Shown: positions 26,419 to 34,902 of the stretch, in pieces
Layout: every line of letters starts with the position of its first letter
Position numbering within the stretch: position 1 is the first letter of the stretch
NCBI RefSeq assembly: GCF_002995495.1
Contig: NZ_PVZV01000004.1
Coordinates: 186,001-250,000 of the forward strand
From: Actinocorallia populi
GTDB taxonomy: Bacteria > Actinomycetota > Actinomycetes > Streptosporangiales > Streptosporangiaceae
Direction: 5' to 3'
DNA: 64,000 nucleotides
Made by a program: the position numbers and the translations under genes
The notes under the pieces: generated by a model
What the model was told of the DNA's origin: nothing
Seen by the model: the letters and a program-made list of their open reading frames with translations, nothing else
The model's database searches: none

Positions 26419-29400
26419 TCTCTCCGGCGGAGCTGGCCCGGCGCCTTGGCCTGCCCGAGCCGACGCCGGAGCAGGCAGTGGTCATCCAGGCGCCTCCCGG
26501 GCCGATGGCGGTGGTGGCGGGCGCGGGCTCGGGCAAGTCCGAGACGATGGCCGCGCGCGTGGTGTGGCTGGTCGCCAACCGCCTGGTGCGCCCCGAACGC
26601 GTGCTCGGCCTGACGTTCACCCGCAAGGCCGCCGCCGAGCTGGCCTCCCGCGTGCGCAGGCGCCTGGACGGGCTGCGCGAGCATCCCGACCTCATCGAGC
26701 CGGAGCTGCTCGACGGCGAGCCGACCGTCTCCACCTACCACTCCTATGCCGCCCGCCTGTTCGGCGACCACGCCTTGCGCGAGGGCCTGGAGCCGACCAT
26801 GCGGCTCATCTCCCCGGCGGTCGCCTGGCAGATAGCCACCCGTGCCGTGGACTCCTACGACGGCCCGATGGACGAGATCGACTGGTCTCCGGACACCGTC
26901 ACGCGGGCCGTCATCGACCTTTCCGGCGACCTGGCCGAGCATCTGCGCACTCCGGATGACGTGAGGCATGTGGGGAGGTGGCTGGACGGGCGGTTCGCGC
27001 TGCTGGACAAGCCGATAGCCAAGCAGCGTGAAGTCCTGGCCAAGCAGGCCGTACGCGAGCAGCTGCTGCCCATCATCGAGGCGTATGCGCAGGCGAAGGC
27101 ACGCCGCGAGGTCGTCGACCACGGTGACCAGATGTCTCTGGCGGCCCGCATCGCCTCCCGCCATCCCGAGGTCGCCGCGATCGAACGGTCGCGTTACGCG
27201 GTCGTGCTGCTGGACGAATACCAGGACACCAGCCACGCGCAGCTCGTCCTGCTGAAGTCGCTGTTCGGTGACGGCCACCCCGTGACGGCCGTGGGCGACC
27301 CGTGCCAGTCCATCTACGGATGGCGCGGAGCGTCGTCGGGCAACCTTCTGGGCTTCCCGGACGACTTCCCGCTCGCGAACGGTCCCTCGCCCATGCGTGA
27401 GCTGACCCGCAGCTTCCGCAACGGCGAACGCATTCTGGATTCCGCCGCACGCGTCCAAACGGAACTCCGCGCCGAGATGCGCAAGGTGTCTCCGCTGCGT
27501 CCAGCCGAGTCCAAGGCGGGACGCGGCTGGGTCGAATGCGGCTTGTTCGCGACGGTCGAGGACGAGGCCGAACGCATCGCCGAACGCGTGAGGGCGGTGA
27601 TGAAGAGCGAGCACGCCCCCGACGGAGGCGAGTGGGAGGACGGGCCGCTCAAGTACTCCGACATCGCGATCCTGGTCCGGAAACGTTCGCAGATCCCCCT
27701 GCTCCGCCAGCGGCTCGAGGAGCACGACATCCCCGTGGAGGTCGTCGGCCTGGGCGGGTTGCTGACCGTGCCGGAGATCCAGGACGTCGTGGCCACCCTG
27801 CGCGTCATGCACGACCCGACGGCGGGCGCGTCGCTGGCCCGCCTGCTCACCGGGCCGCGCTGGCGGCTCGGTCCCCGCGACCTGGTCGCCCTCGGCAGGC
27901 GCGCCCGGGAGCTGGCACGCGAGGCCCGCCGCGACATCACCCGCGAGGAGCCCGCGGAGCCCGCCCCCGAGCCGGGAGCGGAGGCGGCCGGTGACGCCGA
28001 CGACCCGCTGGGCCGCCTCGTCCGGGAGCTGAACGAGGAGCAGGGCAGCCTCGTGGACGCCCTGGACGACCTCGGCGCGCCCGAGAACTACTCCGAGGAG
28101 GGCCGGCGCCGCCTGACCCGCCTGCGGGACGAGCTGCGCCAGCTGCGCCGCCAGGCCCAGCTGCCGCTTCCCGACCTGGTCGCCGAGATCGAGCGGGTGC
28201 TCGGCCTGGACATCGAGGTCGCCGCCCGCACGGGCCTCGACCCGGTGACGGCACGCGCCGACCTCGATGCGTTCATCGACGCCGCCATGGCCTTCGCGGG
28301 CGACCACGAGGAGCCGACGCTGGGCGCGTTCCTGGCCTACCTCGGCGCCGCGGAGTCCGAGGAGTTCGGCCTCGCGGCGGGCCGGGTCGGCGAGAGCGAC
28401 AGCGTGAAGCTGCTGACCGTCCACGCCTCCAAGGGCCTGGAATGGCAGGTCGTCGTGGTGCCCGGCCTGGCGTTCACCCCGCAGAAGAACGGCAGGCCCG
28501 GCACCGGATCGATCTTCCCGGCCCGCCCGGCGGGCTCGGGTACGCGCTGGACGGGCAACCCGCGCATGATCCCTTTTCCGCTGCGCGGGGACCGCCGCGA
28601 TCTCCCGGAGCTCACCGGGCTGACCAAGGACGAGCTCGCCGGGTTCGAGGAGGCGTGCGCCGACCGCGACGTGCGCGAGGAGAGGCGCCTGGCGTACGTG
28701 GCCGTCACGCGCGCCAGCCACCTGCTCGTCGCGACGGGCTACCGGTGGGGCGCGGCTTCCAAACCGCTCGTCGCCTCCCCCTTCCTGGAGGAGATCCGCG
28801 CGAGCGCAGGCGCCGTCCTGTGCTGGGCGGACCCGCCGGAGGAGCACGAGCAGAACCCGCTGCTCGCCGAGCCGAAGACCGGCACGTGGCCGCTGCCGCC
28901 GCTGGGGGAGGGGCCGCTCGTCGAGGGCGCGCGGCTCGTCCGCGACGCCGTCGTCGGCCGGCTCGTGCCCTGGACGCCCACCGGCGACCTCACCGGGGAC
29001 GAACGCGGCCGGCTCGCCGCGTGGGCGCGGGACGTCGAACTGCTGCTGGCCGAACGCGACAAGGGGCGCGGCGGGGACGGCCTGACGGTGGAGCTGCCGG
29101 ACAAGCTGACCGTCACGTCCCTGGTGGCGCTGGCGCGGGACCCGGCCGAGCTGGCCGCGCAGATCCGCCGTCCCATGCCGCGCCCGCCCGCCCCGTTCGC
29201 GCGGCGCGGCACGTCCTTCCACCGCTGGCTGGAGTCGCGCTGGGGCCAGCAGCGCCTCCTGGACCCCGAGGACCTGCTGGGCGCGGCCGACGACGAGCTG
29301 GAGGACGACGGCTACCTCTCCCGGCTCCAGGAGCGTTTCGAGGCGTCCGAGTGGGGGTCCCGCGAGCCGATCGAGGTGGAGGTGCCGTTCGAGACCATCA

Positions 29401-29693
29401 TCGGCGACCGCCTGGTGCGCGGCCGCATGGACGCGGTCTTCCGCGCCGGAGACGGCTACGAGGTCGTCGACTGGAAGACGGGGCACCCGCCTTCGGCCGA
29501 CGAGGAGCGCCAGGTGGCCGTCCAGCTGGCCGCGTACCGGGTCGCGTGGGCCGCGCTCGCCGATGTCCCGCTGGAGCGCGTCAGCGCCGCCTTCCACTAC
29601 GTCCGGGCGGCCCGGACGATCCGCCCTGTGGATCTTCTGGACGCCGAGGGGCTCGCCGAGTTGTTCGCGGCGGTCCCGCTGGCCGGTAATTGA
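26415..29693 (+). CDS. adnB: Helicase-nuclease subunit AdnB
   Basis: A 1092-residue partner of AdnA with its own motor and nuclease. Motifs: GAGSGKSET (Lys41), LLDEYQDTSHAQ, GDPCQSIYGWRGASSG, LTVHASKGLEWQ, YVAVTRASHLL, and the nuclease VVDWKTG (Asp1019). Unlike AdnA it has no C-terminal Fe-S cysteine cluster, which agrees with the known subunit difference. The central insertion around residues 500-560 is rich in Glu and Arg. Translation is coupled to adnA. Confidence 0.95.
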   Translation: MISPAELARRLGLPEPTPEQAVVIQAPPGPMAVVAGAGSGKSETMAARVVWLVANRLVRPERVLGLTFTRKAAAELASRVRRRLDGLREHPDLIEPELLDGEPTVSTYHSYAARLFGDHALREGLEPTMRLISPAVAWQIATRAVDSYDGPMDEIDWSPDTVTRAVIDLSGDLAEHLRTPDDVRHVGRWLDGRFALLDKPIAKQREVLAKQAVREQLLPIIEAYAQAKARREVVDHGDQMSLAARIASRHPEVAAIERSRYAVVLLDEYQDTSHAQLVLLKSLFGDGHPVTAVGDPCQSIYGWRGASSGNLLGFPDDFPLANGPSPMRELTRSFRNGERILDSAARVQTELRAEMRKVSPLRPAESKAGRGWVECGLFATVEDEAERIAERVRAVMKSEHAPDGGEWEDGPLKYSDIAILVRKRSQIPLLRQRLEEHDIPVEVVGLGGLLTVPEIQDVVATLRVMHDPTAGASLARLLTGPRWRLGPRDLVALGRRARELAREARRDITREEPAEPAPEPGAEAAGDADDPLGRLVRELNEEQGSLVDALDDLGAPENYSEEGRRRLTRLRDELRQLRRQAQLPLPDLVAEIERVLGLDIEVAARTGLDPVTARADLDAFIDAAMAFAGDHEEPTLGAFLAYLGAAESEEFGLAAGRVGESDSVKLLTVHASKGLEWQVVVVPGLAFTPQKNGRPGTGSIFPARPAGSGTRWTGNPRMIPFPLRGDRRDLPELTGLTKDELAGFEEACADRDVREERRLAYVAVTRASHLLVATGYRWGAASKPLVASPFLEEIRASAGAVLCWADPPEEHEQNPLLAEPKTGTWPLPPLGEGPLVEGARLVRDAVVGRLVPWTPTGDLTGDERGRLAAWARDVELLLAERDKGRGGDGLTVELPDKLTVTSLVALARDPAELAAQIRRPMPRPPAPFARRGTSFHRWLESRWGQQRLLDPEDLLGAADDELEDDGYLSRLQERFEASEWGSREPIEVEVPFETIIGDRLVRGRMDAVFRAGDGYEVVDWKTGHPPSADEERQVAVQLAAYRVAWAALADVPLERVSAAFHYVRAARTIRPVDLLDAEGLAELFAAVPLAGN

Positions 29694-29797
29694 GCCCCGC
29701 CCGGGGTAGGTACACGGGTGATACTGCTCACCAAAGGATGGTCACGGGGCGTCATACAGGGCATGCTCCAGTGAACGACCATTCACCGGGAGGCTGT

Positions 29798-30295
29798 GTG
29801 ACAGTGACGAATGAGGAGATGTACCAGGCCGCGGTCCGGCACTTCTTCCGATTCGCCGAGCCTGAGCTGGACCTGGACGACATCTGCCTGGAAGTCCATG
29901 CCGGCACGGCGGAGGTGTCACGCGCCCTGGCGCACCGCGTCCGCCAGGTGACAGCCGTCGACTCCTCGTTCGACGCGCTCACCGAGGGTAAGCGGCTGGC
30001 CGACCGGGAACCGCAGACCAACCTCATCTTCCAGTGCGGCGAGGCCTCCTCTTTGCCGCACCTGGACCGGACGTTCACCCTGGTGCTGTGCCACGACGCC
30101 CTGGGCACCGATCCCGATCCCGCGGCGGTCGTGCGGGAACTGGTGCGGGTCAGCCGCCCCGGCGCGGCGATCATCCTGGCCGACTCCCGCCTGGGCGTGG
30201 CGGAGCTCAGGGGCCTGCTCGCCGGGGCCGGCGCCGAGGTCAGGCGCACCGACAACGCCGAGGACCACGCCTACGTGGAGGCGTTCGCGCCTTGA
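29798..30295 (+). CDS. SAM-dependent methyltransferase-like protein
   Basis: A 165-residue class I methyltransferase fold. The SAM loop is degenerate (CLEVHAGTAEVSRALA in place of DxGxGxG), followed by the acidic VTAVDSSFDAL, then QCGEASSLPHLDRTFTLVLC and a post-motif RVSRPGAAIILADS. The fold assignment is firm but activity is uncertain because the glycine loop is altered. GTG 29798 lies four bases after GGGAGG; GTG 29804 is an alternative. It follows adnB by about 100 bases. Confidence 0.7.
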   Translation: MTVTNEEMYQAAVRHFFRFAEPELDLDDICLEVHAGTAEVSRALAHRVRQVTAVDSSFDALTEGKRLADREPQTNLIFQCGEASSLPHLDRTFTLVLCHDALGTDPDPAAVVRELVRVSRPGAAIILADSRLGVAELRGLLAGAGAEVRRTDNAEDHAYVEAFAP

Positions 30296-30331
30296 AGCTC
30301 CCGCCATGACCGGCATGGTGCGAACATGTTG

Positions 30332-30361
30332 TTGAGCGGCGGGGCGATCAGCGGCTACCCT
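30332..30361 (+). promoter_or_regulatory. Promoter giving a probable leaderless transcript
   Basis: TTGAGC (30332-30337), 18 bases, TACCCT (30356-30361). The GTG start at 30369 lies exactly seven bases after the -10 box, where transcription should begin, and no ribosome site precedes it. Confidence 0.5.
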
Positions 30362-30368
30362 CTCGAAC

Positions 30369-30671
30369 GTGGGTTCTACCGCTGACTCCCCCGCCGCACT
30401 GGCGATGCGCATCGGCGTCGTCGCCGCCGAGACGGCGCTGAGCACCCTGCTGCACAACGTGGACTTCGAGGCCGCCGCCGAGGAGGACTACGACCTGCGC
30501 GGCTTCATCGCCCCCGCCGACTGGCCGGTCTTCTCCCTGGTCCTGGACACCCTGGCGGCCCCGCGCCCCGGCGACGACCGGCCGCTGGCCGAACGCCGCT
30601 CCCAGGCCCTCCTGGACCTCGCCCGCCTCTGCCGGGCCGCCCGCGAGTCCTCCCTCGACGCCGTGGCCTGA
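30369..30671 (+). CDS. Hypothetical protein, 100 residues
   Basis: A small acidic, mainly helical protein beginning MGSTADSPAALAMRIGVV. No known motif, signal peptide or span is seen, and I do not recognise the family. Codon use is strongly GC3-rich, in keeping with a real gene. The GTG start seems leaderless. It lies between the methyltransferase-like gene and the RF2-like gene on the same strand, with 73- and 88-base gaps. Confidence 0.6.
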   Translation: MGSTADSPAALAMRIGVVAAETALSTLLHNVDFEAAAEEDYDLRGFIAPADWPVFSLVLDTLAAPRPGDDRPLAERRSQALLDLARLCRAARESSLDAVA

Positions 30672-30759
30672 CCCCCGCCCGGCGCGCCGCCGGGAGGAGA
30701 CCGAACCCGGGCGCCCCGCGGGGAGTCTGATCCAAGGGTCTTCACGGAGGAGGTTCCTC

Positions 30760-31770
30760 GTGCGTGAAGAGGGGCGGGCGCTGCTCGAGGAGTGCCGGCG
30801 TGCCCGGGCCGCGGCCGTCGAAGGAGTCGACGTCGAGGCGCTGCGTGTCGAAGCCGTACGGATGACGGGGCTTCTGGCGGATCCGGCGCATTGAAGCGCG
30901 GCCGGGATCGCCGCGCTGCGCCTGGAGTACATCAGGCGTTTCCTGGACGGCCTCGAGGAGCACACCGCCGAGCTGGGGACGCTGGAAGAGCTGCTGGAAC
31001 TGGCCGAGGACGATGACGGACTCGGGACGGAGTGCCGCACCGCGTTGGAGGCACTGGCCGTCGATCTCGGGTGCCTTCGGGAACGAGTCCCCCTCGAGCA
31101 CGCCGAGCGGGAGGCGGTCGTGACCGTCGAGGCGGAGCCGGGCGAGGGATGCGTGCACGAGCTGTGGCGGACGTACGTCGGACGGGCCGATCGGGAGGGA
31201 CGGCGGGTACGGACGTACCGCAGGCGTACGAGCGGGTGCGACCTGCGGGCGGTGACGATGTGGGTCGGTGGAGCCGGGGCCTTCGGGTGGCTGGCCGGCG
31301 AGCGGGGCGTGCGGCGGATCGAGCCGGGGTTCGGGTCGCCTCCCGTGCGCGCCCGGGTCGAGGTGCTCCCTGCGGCGGTGTCCTATGACTTCCTGCGGGT
31401 CCCCGATGAGGAGGTACGGGTCGAGACACTGACGCAGACGTGGGGGTGCGGGGCGCCGTATCCGGAGTGGAACGGCGCGGTACGGCTCGTCCATCTGCCG
31501 ACGGGGACCGACGCGTTCTGCGAAGGGCAGGGCACGACGGGACGCAATCTGGCGGGCGCGATGACCGTGCTGCGCGCCCGCCTGCTGCGGCTCCGTACGG
31601 GTCAGACGGCGGCCAGGGGCTTGGGCGGGACGCCGCGGCGGATCTTGTCGCGGGCGACGCCGGCGCGGACCGCGCGCTCCAGGCGCTCCAGGTTGCGGAC
31701 CGGGGCGCGCAGCTCGAAGGAGCGGCCGCCCTCCAGCTGGAGGATCAGGCGCCTGCCCGGCGTCAGGTAG
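30760..31770 (+). pseudogene. RF2-like release-factor homologue without SPF and GGQ, interrupted by UGA
   Basis: A homologue of peptide chain release factor 2. GTG 30760 has a strong GGAGGAGG six bases upstream. Codons 1-44 align with the RF2 N-terminus, then codon 45 is TGA (30892-30894), where RF2 proteins have a Trp after ADPxL; the same frame then continues through the PCRF domain, AVVTVEA, GWLAGERGV, VEVLP and AVRLVHLPTG to RARLLRL. In an ungapped 32-residue block the catalytic GGQ is Cys-Gly-Ala (codons 230-232), and the SPF stop-codon-reading loop (near 187) is replaced and shortened. The frame runs past the expected end into the convergent gene. Either a decaying paralogue or a UGA-readthrough gene of non-termination function; the first restart codon after the stop is TTG 31045. 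Confidence 0.65.
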
Positions 31771-32171
31771 GCCAGCTCGATCTCCTGCCAGGAGACCGTC
31801 TCGAGGCCGTCGTCCGTGGCGTGCACGAAGCCGCCCGAGAACAGGGCCACCGAAGGCTCGGCCAGCTTGCGCAGCTCGGCGAGGCGCAGTCCCGCGACCG
31901 CCAGCAGGGCCAGCACCAGCAGCGCCCAGGCGATCGCCAGCCCCGGGTGCAGGGTCGGGGCGAAGGCGGCGGCGGTGCCCGCCGCCAGCACGCCGAGCAG
32001 GCAGATGCCGATCAGCAGCTTCAGGGTGCGCTGCCGGGGGTCGGGCTCGTCGGGGACCGGCTCGCCCAGAGCGGCCCCGGCCTCCAGCACGTCCTGGCCG
32101 AACACGCCCTCCTCGGCAGAGGGGGTGTCCTGCGTCACGGTGTCCTCGGGGGCGGTCTCCTCCGTCGTCAT
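31602..32171 (-). CDS. Membrane protein with PH-like C-terminal domain
   Basis: A 189-residue protein: an acidic N-terminus (about 45 residues), two adjacent spans (LLIGICLLGVLAAGTAAAF and LAIAWALLVLALLAVAGL), and a C-terminal cytoplasmic domain with DGLETVSWQEIELAYLTPG that resembles the bacterial PH-like (bPH) fold. Function is unknown. ATG 32171 begins the usual MTTEE-type start; GTG 32189 is in frame but has no ribosome site. It lies 40 bases after the acyl-CoA ligase gene and could be the last gene of the siderophore transcript. Its 3' end overlaps the RF2-like frame by 169 bases. Confidence 0.7.
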   Translation of the reverse strand: MTTEETAPEDTVTQDTPSAEEGVFGQDVLEAGAALGEPVPDEPDPRQRTLKLLIGICLLGVLAAGTAAAFAPTLHPGLAIAWALLVLALLAVAGLRLAELRKLAEPSVALFSGGFVHATDDGLETVSWQEIELAYLTPGRRLILQLEGGRSFELRAPVRNLERLERAVRAGVARDKIRRGVPPKPLAAV

Positions 32172-32211
32172 CCCTTTGATGTACCGCACTCAAGAACAAA
32201 ATGCGACCTGA

Positions 32212-33810
32212 TCAGGGTTCTTCGAGCACCGTCCGTTTGACTTTTCCCGTGGTGGTGCGCGGTAGTTCGGCCACGAAAGAAACCTCGCGGGGCACCTTGT
32301 AGCGGGCGAGCTGCGCCCGTACGTGGGCCTTGATCTCGTCCTCGGTGATCTGCGAACCGGGGGAGCGCACCACCCAGGCGGCGAGGCGCTGCCCGAACTC
32401 GGCGTCCGCCACGCCCAGCACCGCGGCCTCCGCGATGTCCGGATGCTGCTCGAGCAGGTCCTCGACCTCGCCGGGGAAGACGTTCTCCCCGCCGGAGACG
32501 ATCATGTCGTCGGCGCGGCCGTCGATGAACAGGCGGCCCTCCTCGTCGAAGTGGCCGAGGTCGCCGGTGCTGATCAGGCCGTCCACGAACTCCTTGGTGC
32601 CGCCGCCGGTGTAGCCGCGGAACTCCAGGCCGCTGTCGAGGTACAGGGTGCCGACCTCCCCGCGGGGGACCGGCCTGCCGTCGGCGTCGAGGACGCGCGC
32701 CTTCACCCCCAGCGTGGGTCTGCCTATGGTGCCGGGGGCGGCGCGCAGGTCGTCGGGAGTGGCGATGGCCGCCCAGCCCGTCTCGCTGGCGCCGTAGGCG
32801 TTGTAGAGCACCTCGCCGAAGCGGCGGCGGAACCGCCGGACGAGGTTGGGGTGCAGCGCCGCGCCGCCGGTGAGCACCACCCGCAACGAGGGGAGCCGGG
32901 GGACGTCCGGGACGTCGAGCATCCGCTGCAGCATGACGGGCACCGCGATCACCGCGCCCGCCCGGTGCCGGGCGACGGCCTCCAGCACGGCCCTGGCGTC
33001 GAACCGGCGCAGCAGCACCAGCGGCGCGCCCAGCGCCAGGCCGGTCAGCAGGTAGGTCAGGCCGAGCCCGTGGAAGAGCGGCGGCCCGACCAGCAGCGGC
33101 TCGCCCGAGCGCAGCGGCACCCGCAGCAGGTGCCCGTAGCCCTGGCTGACCAGCGCCGCCGGGCCGAACTCGTGGGCGGTCCCCTTGGGCGGGCCGGTGG
33201 TGCCGGAGGTCAGGATGACGATCCTGCCGGTGCGTCCGGCCACCAGCGGCTCGGCCCGGGTCCGCGCCAGGTCGTCGAGGGTCGGCAGCGCCGGCTCCGC
33301 GCCGTCGTACCAGGCGAGGAACCGCGCCCCGGTGAAGTCGCAGCCGTCCACGACGGGGGAGAACTCCTCGTCGTGGACGAGCACGGCGATGCCCTCGTTC
33401 TCCAGCACGCGGCCCAGCTGCGGGGCGGAGAAGTCGGTGTTGAGGAACACCACGTCGTGGCCGAGCCGGGACCCGGCGGACACGGCCTCGACGAAGCCCC
33501 GGTGGTTGCGGCACAGGACGCCGATCTTCTCCCCGGGCCCGAGCAGCTCCCGCAGCGCCGTGGCCTGGGCGGCCGCCCGCGCCTCCAGTTCGCCGTAGGT
33601 GACCTCGCCCCGCTCGTCGATCACCGCGACGCGGTCGGGGTGGCGCAGCGCGGACATGGCCCCGGCCACCGCCGGGGTGAACCCGAACCGCACGACCTGC
33701 AGGGGGATCCGGGCCAGCCGGCAGGGCGTGATGGGCGTGAGGACCCCGACGTCGCGCAGCACGCGGGCCGTGCCGGTGGCGAGTCTCAGGGCTTCACGGA
33801 GGTCGGTCAC
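32212..33810 (-). CDS. AMP-dependent acyl-CoA ligase (FadD-like)
   Basis: A 532-residue ANL-superfamily enzyme that activates a carboxylic acid as acyl-AMP and transfers it to CoA. Motifs: ILTSGTTGPPKGTA, YGASETGWAAI, STGDLG, DMIVSGGENVFPGEVE and the C-terminal Lys in RTTTGKVKR. It resembles mycobacterial FadD2/FadD12-type fatty-acid ligases. GTG 33810 lies ten bases from AGGAG; GTG 33819 is only one base from it. It follows the PLP decarboxylase by 29 bases on the same strand, so it may be co-transcribed with the siderophore genes. Confidence 0.88.
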   Translation of the reverse strand: MTDLREALRLATGTARVLRDVGVLTPITPCRLARIPLQVVRFGFTPAVAGAMSALRHPDRVAVIDERGEVTYGELEARAAAQATALRELLGPGEKIGVLCRNHRGFVEAVSAGSRLGHDVVFLNTDFSAPQLGRVLENEGIAVLVHDEEFSPVVDGCDFTGARFLAWYDGAEPALPTLDDLARTRAEPLVAGRTGRIVILTSGTTGPPKGTAHEFGPAALVSQGYGHLLRVPLRSGEPLLVGPPLFHGLGLTYLLTGLALGAPLVLLRRFDARAVLEAVARHRAGAVIAVPVMLQRMLDVPDVPRLPSLRVVLTGGAALHPNLVRRFRRRFGEVLYNAYGASETGWAAIATPDDLRAAPGTIGRPTLGVKARVLDADGRPVPRGEVGTLYLDSGLEFRGYTGGGTKEFVDGLISTGDLGHFDEEGRLFIDGRADDMIVSGGENVFPGEVEDLLEQHPDIAEAAVLGVADAEFGQRLAAWVVRSPGSQITEDEIKAHVRAQLARYKVPREVSFVAELPRTTTGKVKRTVLEEP

Positions 33811-33839
33811 CGGGGTCACACTCCTGTCGGTCGCGGAGG

Positions 33840-34898
33840 TCAGGTCACGTAGTGGAAGGCGGGCCGGGGATGCATCAGGAAGTCATGATGGGAGATGTTC
33901 CACGCGTAGGCGCCCGCCATGTCGAAGGCGACGACGGAACCGGGTGCGAGATTGCTCACGGGGACACGGGAGGCGAACACGTCCTTGGGGGTGCACAACT
34001 GCCCGACGAGCGTGGCCGTCCCGCTGTGGCCGCGGTCTCCGAAGACGGTGAACGGCTGGTCGTGCCCCTTCGTGACGGGGGTGCGCAGGTGGTGGGTGCC
34101 GCCGCGCAGGATCGCGTACGTCTCGCCGCGGGTCTGTTTGACGTCCAAGACGTCCGTGACGTACCAGCCGTGATAGACGGTCATCGCCCGTCCCGGCTCG
34201 ATACGCAACCGGAAAGGAACGTCCGGGATGCCTTCCGCATAGGACTTCCAGTCGAAACGCCACAAGGGATCACCGTAGTCCACGGCCATTCCGCCGCCGA
34301 GATTCACCTCCTCGGGAGCGAATTCGGCCACCCATTCCAAGACCTGCCGGTGGACTTTCAGCAGTTCTTCGACGGCCAAGCCGGATGCCAGATGCGCGTG
34401 GAAACCGCGTAGACGGACATCGGCGGGCAGCAGAGAAAGGCATCGGCGCAGTTCGGGTTCGTCCATTCCGAACGGCCCGCTCATCGCCAGAGCCGCCCCC
34501 TCCACTCCGAACGGCAGGTTCGCGCGCAGCAGGACGTCGGCTCCCGGCAGGTGCGCGAGCTCCCGGACGCTCTCCACATGCACCCGCTCCACCCCCAGGC
34601 GGACGGCCAAGGCCAGCTCCTCGTCGGTCTTGCCGGGGCCGCCGAACGCCAGCCGGGCCCCGGGCACGGTCCGGTGGACGTGCTGGAGCTCTCCTCCCGA
34701 GGCGACCTCGAACCCGTCCACATGGGGCCGCAGGACGCGCAGGATCTCCGGGTCGGGGTTGGCCTTGGCCGCGTAGAAGATCTCGTGCGGGAACTCCGCC
34801 CGGATCCGCGCCGCGTGTTCGGCCAGCCCCGGAAGGTCGTACACGTACGAGGGGAAGGAGTTCAGCCGGGAGATCTCCCGGAGGACGCGTTCTTCCAT
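33840..34898 (-). CDS. PLP-dependent decarboxylase of siderophore pathway (PvsE/SbnH-like)
   Basis: A 352-residue fold-III decarboxylase of the diaminopimelate decarboxylase group. PLP Lys is in FYAAKANPDPEILR; GGGMAVDYGDP is the phosphate-binding loop; the active-site Cys is in GQLCTPKDVFA. It is shorter than lysA products (about 420) and lies in a siderophore operon, like PvsE of the vibrioferrin pathway and SbnH of staphyloferrin B. It would decarboxylate an amino-acid unit or an intermediate carrying it. The gap to the upstream IucA/IucC gene is four bases. Confidence 0.88.
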   Translation of the reverse strand: MEERVLREISRLNSFPSYVYDLPGLAEHAARIRAEFPHEIFYAAKANPDPEILRVLRPHVDGFEVASGGELQHVHRTVPGARLAFGGPGKTDEELALAVRLGVERVHVESVRELAHLPGADVLLRANLPFGVEGAALAMSGPFGMDEPELRRCLSLLPADVRLRGFHAHLASGLAVEELLKVHRQVLEWVAEFAPEEVNLGGGMAVDYGDPLWRFDWKSYAEGIPDVPFRLRIEPGRAMTVYHGWYVTDVLDVKQTRGETYAILRGGTHHLRTPVTKGHDQPFTVFGDRGHSGTATLVGQLCTPKDVFASRVPVSNLAPGSVVAFDMAGAYAWNISHHDFLMHPRPAFHYVT

Positions 34899-34902
34899 CA
34901 GT

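Noticed and set aside
30880-30900. E. coli prfB-type programmed frameshift at the UGA of the RF2-like gene
   Set aside because: There is no CTTTGA slippery sequence or internal ribosome site at the right distance, and the same frame continues after the TGA, so a shift would not help. Nonsense mutation or readthrough fits better.
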